A program made the position numbers and the translations under genes. Positions 8,748 through 17,069 of a stretch of 64,000 nucleotides of DNA are shown here, one piece after another. This DNA comes from JBFMHP01 sp964557295 (GTDB taxonomy: Bacteria > Pseudomonadota > Gammaproteobacteria > RBG-16-57-12), in the NCBI GenBank assembly GCA_964557295.1, contig CAZKZP010000008.1:22834-86833 (forward strand), given 5' to 3'. The notes beneath the pieces are model-generated. The model was not told where the DNA came from and searched no databases. It was given only the letters and a program-made list of their open reading frames with translations. The stretch's first letter is position 1. Each line of letters starts with the position of its first letter.

Positions 8748-9241
8748 GACGGGTAGACAAAAAAAGAAAGCTGCGTCCCTCCATCTTGGATCGGTTGATC
8801 GATAATGAGCCACACAACCAAGTGGAGGTGGATCTGGGACGTAACCAATACGTCCGGGAATTGCGCGAGAGCGTCAAGCGTGATCTCGAAAACCTGCTGA
8901 ATACCCGGTATCACGTGCAACAACCGCCGGACGAACTCAATGAGCTGCAACAATCGTTGTTAAATTACGGCATGCCGGACCTGGCAACGCTCAATATCAA
9001 CGACATTGCCAAGCGCAATGAATTTACCTTCCGCCTGGAAGAAACGCTGCGCGCATTTGAACCCCGCTTCAAAAGCGTCAAGGTAAGCTTCAACGAAAAC
9101 AATGACAGCACCGAGCGTACCCTGCGCTTCCGGATTGATGCTGTCATGTATGCCGATCCGGCGCCAGAAGCCGTCACCTTCGACTCCGTCATGGAATCGG
9201 TGACCCGCACCATTACGATCAATGAAATAAACAACGGATAA
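8744..9241 (+). CDS. tssE: TssE, gp25-like baseplate wedge protein
   Basis: TssE is the T6SS homologue of phage T4 gp25 and initiates sheath assembly on the baseplate. The product (165 aa from the ATG at 8744) has the gp25-like core RELRESVKRDLENLLNTR near residue 40 and YGMPDLATLNINDIAKRNEF near 72. The ATG shares the sequence ATGA with the tssC2 stop, which is why I prefer it to an in-frame TTG at 8732. tssF follows after 29 bp. Confidence 0.95.
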   Translation: MRRVDKKRKLRPSILDRLIDNEPHNQVEVDLGRNQYVRELRESVKRDLENLLNTRYHVQQPPDELNELQQSLLNYGMPDLATLNINDIAKRNEFTFRLEETLRAFEPRFKSVKVSFNENNDSTERTLRFRIDAVMYADPAPEAVTFDSVMESVTRTITINEINNG

Positions 9242-9270
9242 CCGATCCGTTCATATGAGATGCAAACACC

Positions 9271-11106
9271 ATGGCTGATGAATTACTAGTCTATTACGAG
9301 AAGGAACTGGCGTTCATCCGTCAAATGGGTGCAGAGTTCGCCAAGGAACACCCGAAAATTGCCGGCCGGCTGGGCATCAATGACGACGTTATCGAAGATC
9401 CGCATGTCTCCCGCCTGATCGAGGCGTTTGCCTATCTGAACGCGCGCATCCAGCACAAGCTCGACGATGATTTTCCGGAATTATCGGATGCGCTGCTCAA
9501 CGTGCTTTTCCCGCACTACCAGCGTCCGATCCCGTCCATGTCAATTGTTCACTTCGAGCCGGACCGGGAACAGCTTGAATCCAAATATGTTATTCCGCGC
9601 GAAACTCAGCTCGACACGGAACAGTTTCAAGGTGTGTTCTGCCGATTCTCGACTGTCTATCCCACTGAGCTGCTCCCTCTCGAGTTGACCGCTGCCAGTC
9701 TAATGGGATTGCCGCTCACCACGCCAGGCGCCGCGCGCGCACGCGGCGCGATGAGCGTGCTCAAGCTCTCCTTCAGCACACTTTCCGAGCAGATAAAAAT
9801 CGCTGACATTCGTCCAGACAAGCTACGGTTCTTTCTGAAAGGTCAGCCGCAGTATGTCAACCCACTTTACCAGATGCTGATGAAGGATTGCGTCACCGTC
9901 GTGGCTACCGCATCCGAGACGGATGTTGCACCGGTTTTTCTTGGGCAGAATGCCATACAGCCGGTTGGCTTTGGTTTGGACGAAGGCTTGCTGCCGTATC
10001 CTGCCGCCTCCTTCCCAGGATACCGGCTGATCACAGAATTGTTCGTGTTTCCCGAAAAGTTTCTGTTTTTCGACATCACGAATCTGGAGAAGTGCATTCC
10101 CGCCAATGCCACCAACCAGATGCACATTTATATTTATCTGCGCAGCTCGAACATCGAGCTGGAGCACAATATCAATCAGCAAACCTTCGTGATGGGATGC
10201 ACCCCGGTCGTCAATCTATTTACGCAGAAAACCGATCCGATAAAGGTCGATCATACCCATCATGAGTATCATGTCGTGCCAGACGCGCGCCGCCCGGTCG
10301 GATATGAAGTCTATTCCATCGACAAGGTAATGGCATCGACTGCATCGGGTGAAGAAGAGGAATTTTTCCCCATGTATGGGCTCGACCACGGCAACCGCGA
10401 CACACAGCGGCATGCCTACTGGCATGCCGTTCGCCGCAGCGCCAAGCTTGGAATTTATGAGCGTGACGAAGGCACGGATGTTTTCTTGAATCTCGTTGAT
10501 TTGGATTTCAATCCCAACCTGCCCGATGACCGCACCCTGAGCATCACGGCCACGTGCAGCAATCGTGACATGCCATCACGCCTGCCATTTACGATGGATC
10601 AACCGAAACTACAGTGCGCCAATGGCTCCCCACCCTGCTCTCGTATTCGAATGCTGTACAAGCCGACCAATGTGGTACGCCCGCCATTGCGCAATCATGC
10701 CCGCTGGCGCTTGATCTCGCACCTCAATCTCAATTTTTTATCACTGACGGGAAATGACGACGCCACCCAGGCGCTGAAAGAGATTTTACGCCTGTACGAC
10801 TTCAAGGAATCATCCGTTACTCGTGCCCTGGTCGACTCCATCACCGCGGTGCGCGCACACCCGATCAGCGCGCCCTTGACCATTGATGACCATGCCACCA
10901 TGTGCCGCGGCATGGAGATCGAAATAGAACTCGATGATCTGCTGCTATCAGGTTGCAGCGCCTATCTGTTTGCGACCGTCCTGGAATATTTTTTCGCGCT
11001 CTACTGTTCGATAAACAGCTTCACGAAGGTGTTGGTCAAAGTAAAAAGCAAAGAAGGTTATTTAAAGAAATGTCCACCACGCGCCGGCAACAAAGTATTC
11101 CTGTAA
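9271..11106 (+). CDS. tssF: TssF, T6SS baseplate protein
   Basis: TssF (ImpG/VasA family) joins TssG and TssE to form baseplate wedges. The 611-aa product has the strongly conserved N-terminus ELLVYYEKELAFIRQMGAEF and KEHPKIAGRLGI, then PHVSRLIEAFAYLNARIQHKLDD and ALLNVLFPHYQRPIPSM. The C-terminal end MEIEIELDDLLLSGCSAYLFATVLEYFFALY is typical. Its last 37 bases overlap the start of tssG, as is usual for this pair. Confidence 0.97.
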   Translation: MADELLVYYEKELAFIRQMGAEFAKEHPKIAGRLGINDDVIEDPHVSRLIEAFAYLNARIQHKLDDDFPELSDALLNVLFPHYQRPIPSMSIVHFEPDREQLESKYVIPRETQLDTEQFQGVFCRFSTVYPTELLPLELTAASLMGLPLTTPGAARARGAMSVLKLSFSTLSEQIKIADIRPDKLRFFLKGQPQYVNPLYQMLMKDCVTVVATASETDVAPVFLGQNAIQPVGFGLDEGLLPYPAASFPGYRLITELFVFPEKFLFFDITNLEKCIPANATNQMHIYIYLRSSNIELEHNINQQTFVMGCTPVVNLFTQKTDPIKVDHTHHEYHVVPDARRPVGYEVYSIDKVMASTASGEEEEFFPMYGLDHGNRDTQRHAYWHAVRRSAKLGIYERDEGTDVFLNLVDLDFNPNLPDDRTLSITATCSNRDMPSRLPFTMDQPKLQCANGSPPCSRIRMLYKPTNVVRPPLRNHARWRLISHLNLNFLSLTGNDDATQALKEILRLYDFKESSVTRALVDSITAVRAHPISAPLTIDDHATMCRGMEIEIELDDLLLSGCSAYLFATVLEYFFALYCSINSFTKVLVKVKSKEGYLKKCPPRAGNKVFL

Positions 11107-12206
11107 TTCGAAAACTGTACGATGATGCCGCTGCATTCCGCTTTGTTCAGGCAGTGCGGCTGCTGGAGCGTTTTGCCGCCTTATCCTGCCAGGATGGGTC
11201 ATCATTGGCCAGCAAACCTGTAGCACGCTTTCTGCCACCTACGTCGGAATCAGTTCGCTTCCATGCCAATTCTTCACTGTCGTTTGCGCCGTCAGAGATT
11301 GATTCGATCTCCCTGGACAACTCCGCGGCTGACACTCATCGTCAGCCTCAATTGACAGTCAACTTCATAAGCCTGACCGGCGCCGCCGGCGTGCTGCCCT
11401 ATCATTATACCGAACTTCTGCTGCAACGGTTGAAACTGAAAGACAAGACCCTGGCGGCGTTTTTTGATCTGTTCAATCACCGCACCATTTCGCTGTTTTA
11501 CCAAGCCTCGGTGAAATACCGGCTGCCACTCGAATATGAGCGAAACAAGCTCAATCCGCTCCCCGGTTCGGCTACCGACAGCCATACCCAAGTGTTACTG
11601 TCGCTTGTTGGTCTGGGAACCAAAAAACTGACTCAGCGGCTGTATACGCGCGATGAGTCCTTGCTGTATTACGCGGGGTTATTCAGCAGCAAGATTCGCA
11701 CCGCACACGGGCTTAGTCAAATTCTGCAACACCATTTCCGGATTCCAGTTGAGATCAAGGAATTCATCGGTGAATGGCAGGATCTCATCGATGATGTTCG
11801 CACCCGCATGCCTAGCGTGGAAAACCGTCGTGGCCAGAACAATTCTCTCGGCAAATCGGTCATGCTGGGTCGCAAAGGCTGGTTTGCCCAAGCGAAATTC
11901 CATGTCATTCTCGGGCCGTTGTCACCAACACAGTTACACCAATTTGCTCCAGGCACCGCCACACTCAAGGCGCTCGATGAAATCGTCCGGCTGTACGTCA
12001 ATTTTGAACATAGCTATGAATTCATAATGCGGATACGCCGCGCCGACATTCCAGGGCGTATCGCATTGAGTAAAGCGCAACCTCCGGTGATGGGCTGGAA
12101 TACCTGGCTGGCGAGCTCTGCCCTCCGATCCGCGGATCCTGAGCAGACCGTTGATATCCCGGTCTCTCCCCGGCGGATCAAGATATCGCCTGCAACATTT
12201 AAGTAG
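11070..12206 (+). CDS. tssG: TssG, T6SS baseplate protein
   Basis: TssG (ImpH/VasB) completes the TssE-F-G wedge. The frame is open from further upstream, but the ATG at 11070 (MSTTRRQQSIPVIRKLYDDA) gives the usual N-terminus, so it is preferred; the product is 378 aa. Conserved stretches are FRFVQAVRLLERF, VNFISLTGAAGVLPYHYTELL and FFDLFNHRTISLFYQA. The stop codon TAG at 12204-12206 lies inside the left end of a MITE-like repeat, so the final residues may have been set by that insertion. Confidence 0.95.
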   Translation: MSTTRRQQSIPVIRKLYDDAAAFRFVQAVRLLERFAALSCQDGSSLASKPVARFLPPTSESVRFHANSSLSFAPSEIDSISLDNSAADTHRQPQLTVNFISLTGAAGVLPYHYTELLLQRLKLKDKTLAAFFDLFNHRTISLFYQASVKYRLPLEYERNKLNPLPGSATDSHTQVLLSLVGLGTKKLTQRLYTRDESLLYYAGLFSSKIRTAHGLSQILQHHFRIPVEIKEFIGEWQDLIDDVRTRMPSVENRRGQNNSLGKSVMLGRKGWFAQAKFHVILGPLSPTQLHQFAPGTATLKALDEIVRLYVNFEHSYEFIMRIRRADIPGRIALSKAQPPVMGWNTWLASSALRSADPEQTVDIPVSPRRIKISPATFK

Positions 12207-12376
12207 CTCTGATTGATTAGGGGGCCTCTGATTTTTTAGAGGTTCCGTGCGGCAGCAGGAGCTGCCGCCATCTTCGATGGGCAATAAGCCATTGAAAATG
12301 AAGGAAGGCAAAAATCACCGTTTTTGCTTCCCCTGCTCTGAAAATTCGCGGACGGAATTATTCAGAGCTTCCTTAG
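12201..12376. repeat. MITE-like element, copy A
   Basis: This 176-bp element is shared with 41772-41912. Its left end (AAGTAGCTCTGATTGATTAG) and the reverse complement of its right end (CTAAGGAAGCTCTGAA) form an imperfect terminal inverted repeat. Inside are the shared word CATTGAAAATGAAGGAA and the hairpin GCAAAAA-N6-TTTTTGC. Copy A carries roughly 35 extra bases near the left end, including CCTCTGATTTTTTAGAGG, an additional self-complementary piece. It encodes no protein of useful size. It lies between tssG and a lipoprotein gene and overlaps the tssG stop. The parent transposase is not in the window. Confidence 0.75.
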
Positions 12377-12429
12377 AATTAATGCAGTCTGGTAGCATAT
12401 GCGCACAATGGATAGAATAGGCAGGCGTC

Positions 12430-12837
12430 ATGACGAGATGGATCAACATACTTCTCTCAATCCTTGTGATTTCCGGTTGCGTGAGCCCGGCCCCGGTGCC
12501 CAACGCCCAAGGGTTGGCCATCGCAAACATCAAAGTCGAGCAGCGCGGCAAGTACGAGGATAATCGCCCATCCATGATGGGTATTTGCAAGGGTTTTTTG
12601 CTATCGGAAAATCAAGTGCGCGAATTTTTCGATCATTCCAGCTACCTGCGAGACGACGAGTCCAGAGCGCGTTATACGATTCTGCCCTGCTATTCCAGCG
12701 GCACCGCCACGATCAACGCCGAACCCTATCATTGGGTGATTCGCGCCGGTGGCGTCGGCGAATTTTATAACGAGAATGACCGCTTTATTAAAATATGCGG
12801 CAAGACATGTTGCAATAAGTTACCCAGCATTTGCTGA
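12430..12837 (+). CDS. Small predicted lipoprotein of unknown function within the T6SS operon
   Basis: The 135-aa product has a short signal peptide and lipobox ISGC (cysteine at 17). The mature part contains CKGFLLSENQVREFFDHSS, then LPCYSSGTA, YHWVIRAGGVGEF and a Cys-rich end (ICGKTCCNKLPSIC). Five cysteines in the mature domain suggest disulfides in the periplasm. The pattern resembles a group of small secreted proteins with an invariant 'QV.EFF ... PC' layout, but I cannot name a family. It sits between tssG and tssH on the same strand; an accessory envelope protein or an immunity-like protein are both possible. Confidence 0.75.
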   Translation: MTRWINILLSILVISGCVSPAPVPNAQGLAIANIKVEQRGKYEDNRPSMMGICKGFLLSENQVREFFDHSSYLRDDESRARYTILPCYSSGTATINAEPYHWVIRAGGVGEFYNENDRFIKICGKTCCNKLPSIC

Positions 12838-12886
12838 GTGGCAAGACACCATTATGACGATGTAACCCGACTTTACGGAAGGGGCA

Positions 12887-15604
12887 ATGACAACGAGGAC
12901 GCCGATGATAACGATCGATTTGAAATCCCTGGTAGGTAAACTGAGCGAGCCATCGCGCACCGCGCTGGAAGCTGCCGCCGGTTTGTGTCTTGCCCGCATG
13001 CATTACAACATCGAAATCGAGCACTGGCTACTCAAGCTGCTCGAAGTCCCCAACACCGATTTGCGCGCCCTGTTGCAAAAATATCAAATCGATATCGGCC
13101 GACTGGCGCTGGAAATCAATCAGGAACTGGACCACATCAAATCAGGTAACGCGCGCGCGCCCGCGCTGTCGCCGACGTTGGTGGATATCGCCAAGAATGC
13201 CTGGATGCTCGCTTCGATCGAGTTTGGCCATCCACAAGTCACCTCCGCCCACATCCTGGCGGCGCTGATGTTGGATGACAATCTGCGTCGCTCGACTGAC
13301 GTCAGCAGCGGCGTGTTGAAGACCATACAGCCTGAATCGCTACGTGACATGGTGCGCGCCATCGTCGGCACCACCTCTGAATCCCGCTCGGCCTCCGCCA
13401 AGAACAATCTGTCTGAAGTCGATGCCAGCAGCATGGGCAATTCGGCAGTTCCCAGCAATTCACCGGCACTCGACAAATACACTATCAACCTCACAGATGA
13501 TGCCAAGAACGGCAAGATCGATCCTGTGCTGGGACGCGATGAGGAGATCCGCCAGATCATCGACATCCTGATCCGCCGCCGGCAGAACAACCCGATCCTC
13601 ACCGGTGAGGCTGGCGTAGGGAAAACAGCCGTGGTCGAAGGATTCGCCCTGCGCATAGCCACCGGAGACGTGCCAGATCAGTTGAAGAATGTCAGCGTAC
13701 GGGTGCTGGATCTTGGTTTGCTGCAGGCCGGCGCCAGCGTCAAAGGAGAATTCGAAAATCGACTCAAGTCGGTCATCAGCGAGGTGCGCGCATCGCCGCA
13801 ACCCATCATCCTGTTCATCGACGAGGCGCATACACTGATCGGCGCGGGCGGCAAAGAAGGACAAGGGGACGCCGCCAATCTACTCAAACCGGCGCTGGCG
13901 CGCGGCGAGTTGCGCACGATTGCCGCCACCACCTGGGCGGAATACAAAAAATATTTCGAGCGCGACCCTGCGCTGACGCGCCGCTTCCAAGTCGTCAAGA
14001 TCGAGGAACCCAGTGAAGACAAGGCCATCAACATGATGCGCGCCATTTCGCAACCGCTACAGAATCATCATGGCGTGCGCATACTGGACGAGGCCATCGT
14101 CGACTCAGTGCGCCTCTCCAGCCGCTACATCACCGCGCGTCAATTGCCGGACAAGTCTGTCAGCCTGCTGGATACCGCTTGCGCCCGCGTGGCGCTCAGC
14201 CAGAGCGCGACGCCGGCGGCCATCGAGGACACCCGCCGCAACATTTTACAGTGCAAGACCAATATCGCTTCGCTGGCAAAGGAGCATGCTGCGCTCGGCA
14301 CCAACAGCGAGCGCATCACCGAACTCAAGCAGCACCAGCTCGACCTGGAGACGCAGCTCGAAATCCAGGAGACTCAATGGAAGCAGGAAAAAGACTGCGT
14401 GGCGCAGATTCATCAACTGCAAAAGCAGATCGAGGAAGATTTTCACCTGCGCGCCATGAGCAAGGAGGTGCGCAGCCAGCAAAAATTGTCCGAACCGATG
14501 ACAGATGCCGCGCGCGCCGTGCTCACCCAGCAGCTGCACTCCGCGATGAGTGAGCTGGATAAAATCCAGGGCGCGACCCCAATGATTCAAGTCAACGTCG
14601 ACAGTCAGGCCATTGCCGAGGTGGTGGCCAACTGGACCGGCATCCCCGTCGGCAAGATGATGGCCGATGAAATCCAGACCGTGATCAATCTCAAGGACGT
14701 CCTGGCCGCGCGCGTCATTGGCCAGTCACACGCGCTGAACGCCATCGCCGAAAGCATTCGCACTGCCCGCGCCGGGCTGACCGATCCGCGCAAACCGATC
14801 GGCGTATTTTTCATGGTCGGCCCCAGCGGCGTGGGCAAGACCGAAACCGCCCTGGCGCTCGCCGATCTGCTCTACGGCGGCGAACAGAATCTCACCACCA
14901 TCAACATGTCCGAATTCAAGGAAGAACACAAAGTCTCCATGCTGCTGGGTTCACCACCCGGCTACGTCGGCTATGGCGAGGGCGGCGTGCTGACCGAAGC
15001 CGTCCGCCGCAAGCCATATAGCGTCGTGCTGCTGGATGAGATGGAAAAAGCGCATCCCGGTGTGCAGGATGTCTTTTACAACCTGTTCGACAAGGGTACG
15101 ATCAAGGACGGCGAAGGCCGCGACATCGATTTCAGAAACACCGTCATCATCATGACGTCTAACGCCGCGGAAGAACACATTCGCGCCATGTGCGCGCAAA
15201 GCGCAACCCTGCCGGAACCGGATGTGCTGCTGGACAACTTCCGACCGCACTTGCTCAGGTATTTCAAGCCGGCATTTCTCGGCCGCACCACCATCATTCC
15301 CTATTATCCGCTGAATGATGAAAACTTGTTGAAGATCACCGCGCTCAACATGAAGCGCATCGAAAAACGCATCAAACAGTGCTACAACGCCGGCTTCAGC
15401 TACGACGAGGATGTGTTGTTGCATATCGTCGCGCGCTGCCAGGAAGTCGATACGGGCGCCAGAAACATCGAGAACATCATCAACCGCTCGCTGCTTCCCG
15501 AACTGTCGGCGCATTGTCTTGCCCGGATGGCGCGCGATGAAGCCATCAGCAGCATCCATGTTGGGGTGTCGGAGGACGGCCAGTTCCTTTGTCAAATCAG
15601 CTGA
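12887..15604 (+). CDS. tssH: TssH/ClpV, sheath-recycling AAA+ ATPase
   Basis: ClpV disassembles contracted TssB/TssC sheaths so that subunits are reused. The 905-aa protein starts with the ClpV N-domain (SEPSRTALEAAAGLCLARM and YNIEIEHWLLKLLE) that recognises TssC. Two AAA+ modules follow, with Walker A GEAGVGKT near residue 240 and GPSGVGKT near 645, Walker B VLLDEMEKAHPG near 710, and a coiled-coil middle domain near 450-540. The ribosome-binding site GGAAGGGG lies just before the ATG at 12887. It is the last clear T6SS gene; a TPR gene begins 52 bp downstream on the same strand. Confidence 0.97.
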   Translation: MTTRTPMITIDLKSLVGKLSEPSRTALEAAAGLCLARMHYNIEIEHWLLKLLEVPNTDLRALLQKYQIDIGRLALEINQELDHIKSGNARAPALSPTLVDIAKNAWMLASIEFGHPQVTSAHILAALMLDDNLRRSTDVSSGVLKTIQPESLRDMVRAIVGTTSESRSASAKNNLSEVDASSMGNSAVPSNSPALDKYTINLTDDAKNGKIDPVLGRDEEIRQIIDILIRRRQNNPILTGEAGVGKTAVVEGFALRIATGDVPDQLKNVSVRVLDLGLLQAGASVKGEFENRLKSVISEVRASPQPIILFIDEAHTLIGAGGKEGQGDAANLLKPALARGELRTIAATTWAEYKKYFERDPALTRRFQVVKIEEPSEDKAINMMRAISQPLQNHHGVRILDEAIVDSVRLSSRYITARQLPDKSVSLLDTACARVALSQSATPAAIEDTRRNILQCKTNIASLAKEHAALGTNSERITELKQHQLDLETQLEIQETQWKQEKDCVAQIHQLQKQIEEDFHLRAMSKEVRSQQKLSEPMTDAARAVLTQQLHSAMSELDKIQGATPMIQVNVDSQAIAEVVANWTGIPVGKMMADEIQTVINLKDVLAARVIGQSHALNAIAESIRTARAGLTDPRKPIGVFFMVGPSGVGKTETALALADLLYGGEQNLTTINMSEFKEEHKVSMLLGSPPGYVGYGEGGVLTEAVRRKPYSVVLLDEMEKAHPGVQDVFYNLFDKGTIKDGEGRDIDFRNTVIIMTSNAAEEHIRAMCAQSATLPEPDVLLDNFRPHLLRYFKPAFLGRTTIIPYYPLNDENLLKITALNMKRIEKRIKQCYNAGFSYDEDVLLHIVARCQEVDTGARNIENIINRSLLPELSAHCLARMARDEAISSIHVGVSEDGQFLCQIS

Positions 15605-15656
15605 GGACTTGCTCAAGGCCAGCGCGATTCCACCGGAAACCCTGTATCGACCAACC

Positions 15657-17069
15657 ATGACCATCTGCTCACGCTATTTCATTATCGCGCTGCTGGCTTG
15701 CCTGCTGTTGTCCACGGCAAGCCTCGCCGCGCCGACCGCCGCACCGCAATCGACCGAGTTCGAGCGGCTCGATCAGCAATTCCAGCAATTCACCGCTGGT
15801 TTGTATTCGAAGCACGCGCCTTCGCTGGCACCAACCATCTTCGAAACCCCGGAACAACTCAAGACAGCGGTGGCGCAGCATCTCGCCAACAAAGAGCCGC
15901 TGCTGGCCGCTGCGGCCGTGCACACCAATCTAGCGCTCGTCCAGGCGCATATCAACCATCCCGCGGCGATCGACTATATTGCGCTGCTACTCGATCAGAA
16001 TGCGTGGCAAGCCGCCAGCGCGCTCCATGCCCTCGCGCAAGAGGAAGGCAGCAAGGCCCTGATCTCCAATGTCTCCTATCTGGTTGCCCGCCACCACTTT
16101 GAACGCAACGACTGGCAGCGCTGCATCGAACTGCTGGACGGCATCACCGCCGACTTGCCGCAAGCGCGCGCCCAGCATGCGCTGCTGATGCAAGGCATCG
16201 CCTTGCAGAAACTGAAGCAACACCGTGACGCCCTCAAGTTCTATGCCAAGATTTCATCGACCTCACCGTATTACGTTCAGGCGCGCATGAACATGGCGGT
16301 CGCCAATATCCGCCAGGATTGGTGGACCGATGCGCACATCATCATCAATGACCTGCTGAAAGATCCGGCCGTAGCCGGTGATGTGCAAACCCAAGACCGG
16401 CTGTACACCATGCTGGGTTACTCCTTTCTGCAACAACGTTTCTATCGCAACGCCCGCGAATCCTTTCGCAATGTTGGACAAGACAGCATTTACGCGCATC
16501 AGGCCCTGCTGGGTATCGCACTGGCCGCAGGCCATCAGGACGACCACATCGGCGCACTCAATGCGGCGCGACTGCTCAAGGACAGCCACAAACCGGTCTT
16601 GCCAGTCGATGAGGCCTATCTCTTGCTGCCCTATTTTTATGAAAAGCTCCAGCAGCCCGCCACCGCCTCCGCCGCGTATGACGAAGCGGTGCAGTATTTC
16701 ACCAATCACATCGCCGCGATAAATGCCGTGCTGCAGATCGATTTGTCCGGCTTTCGCCAACAGCATCAGGTCGAGCGCGACCAGCGGCTGCATTTCCAAA
16801 ACCAGTCGATCGCACTCCCCAAGCGCATGCCGCGCGCCTTTCTGCACCATTACCAACAGCTCGATCAATACCGCGCTCCACTGGCGGCATTGGCGGACCC
16901 GCAACTCTCCCGGCAATTCACCCAGCTTGAGGATGCCTACGCCGCCGCGCTTTATACGCTGACACATGAGGCGCTCAATGAGCGCATCTCCCAGCTGTCG
17001 CATTATCTAAATCAATCGCGGTACAGCATTGCGCGCCTGTTTGACACCCACGAGGCCATCAAGCCGTGA
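15657..17069 (+). CDS. TPR-repeat exported protein
   Basis: From the ATG at 15657 the product is 470 aa with a clear signal peptide (IIALLACLLLSTASLAA). I rejected longer in-frame starts inside tssH because they bury the signal peptide. The mature part is helical and rich in TPR-like repeats (ALAQEEGSKALISNVSYLVA, MQGIALQKLKQHRDALKFY, YTMLGYSFLQQRFYRNARES), ending in a helical region without repeats. It is probably a periplasmic scaffold. The next gene overlaps it (GTGA), so the two are co-translated. The function is unknown. Confidence 0.85.
   Translation: MTICSRYFIIALLACLLLSTASLAAPTAAPQSTEFERLDQQFQQFTAGLYSKHAPSLAPTIFETPEQLKTAVAQHLANKEPLLAAAAVHTNLALVQAHINHPAAIDYIALLLDQNAWQAASALHALAQEEGSKALISNVSYLVARHHFERNDWQRCIELLDGITADLPQARAQHALLMQGIALQKLKQHRDALKFYAKISSTSPYYVQARMNMAVANIRQDWWTDAHIIINDLLKDPAVAGDVQTQDRLYTMLGYSFLQQRFYRNARESFRNVGQDSIYAHQALLGIALAAGHQDDHIGALNAARLLKDSHKPVLPVDEAYLLLPYFYEKLQQPATASAAYDEAVQYFTNHIAAINAVLQIDLSGFRQQHQVERDQRLHFQNQSIALPKRMPRAFLHHYQQLDQYRAPLAALADPQLSRQFTQLEDAYAAALYTLTHEALNERISQLSHYLNQSRYSIARLFDTHEAIKP

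Noticed and set aside
15411..15656. Upstream extension of the first TPR gene into tssH
   Set aside because: The frame is open there, but the signal peptide starts at 15657 and the extension would place it internally.
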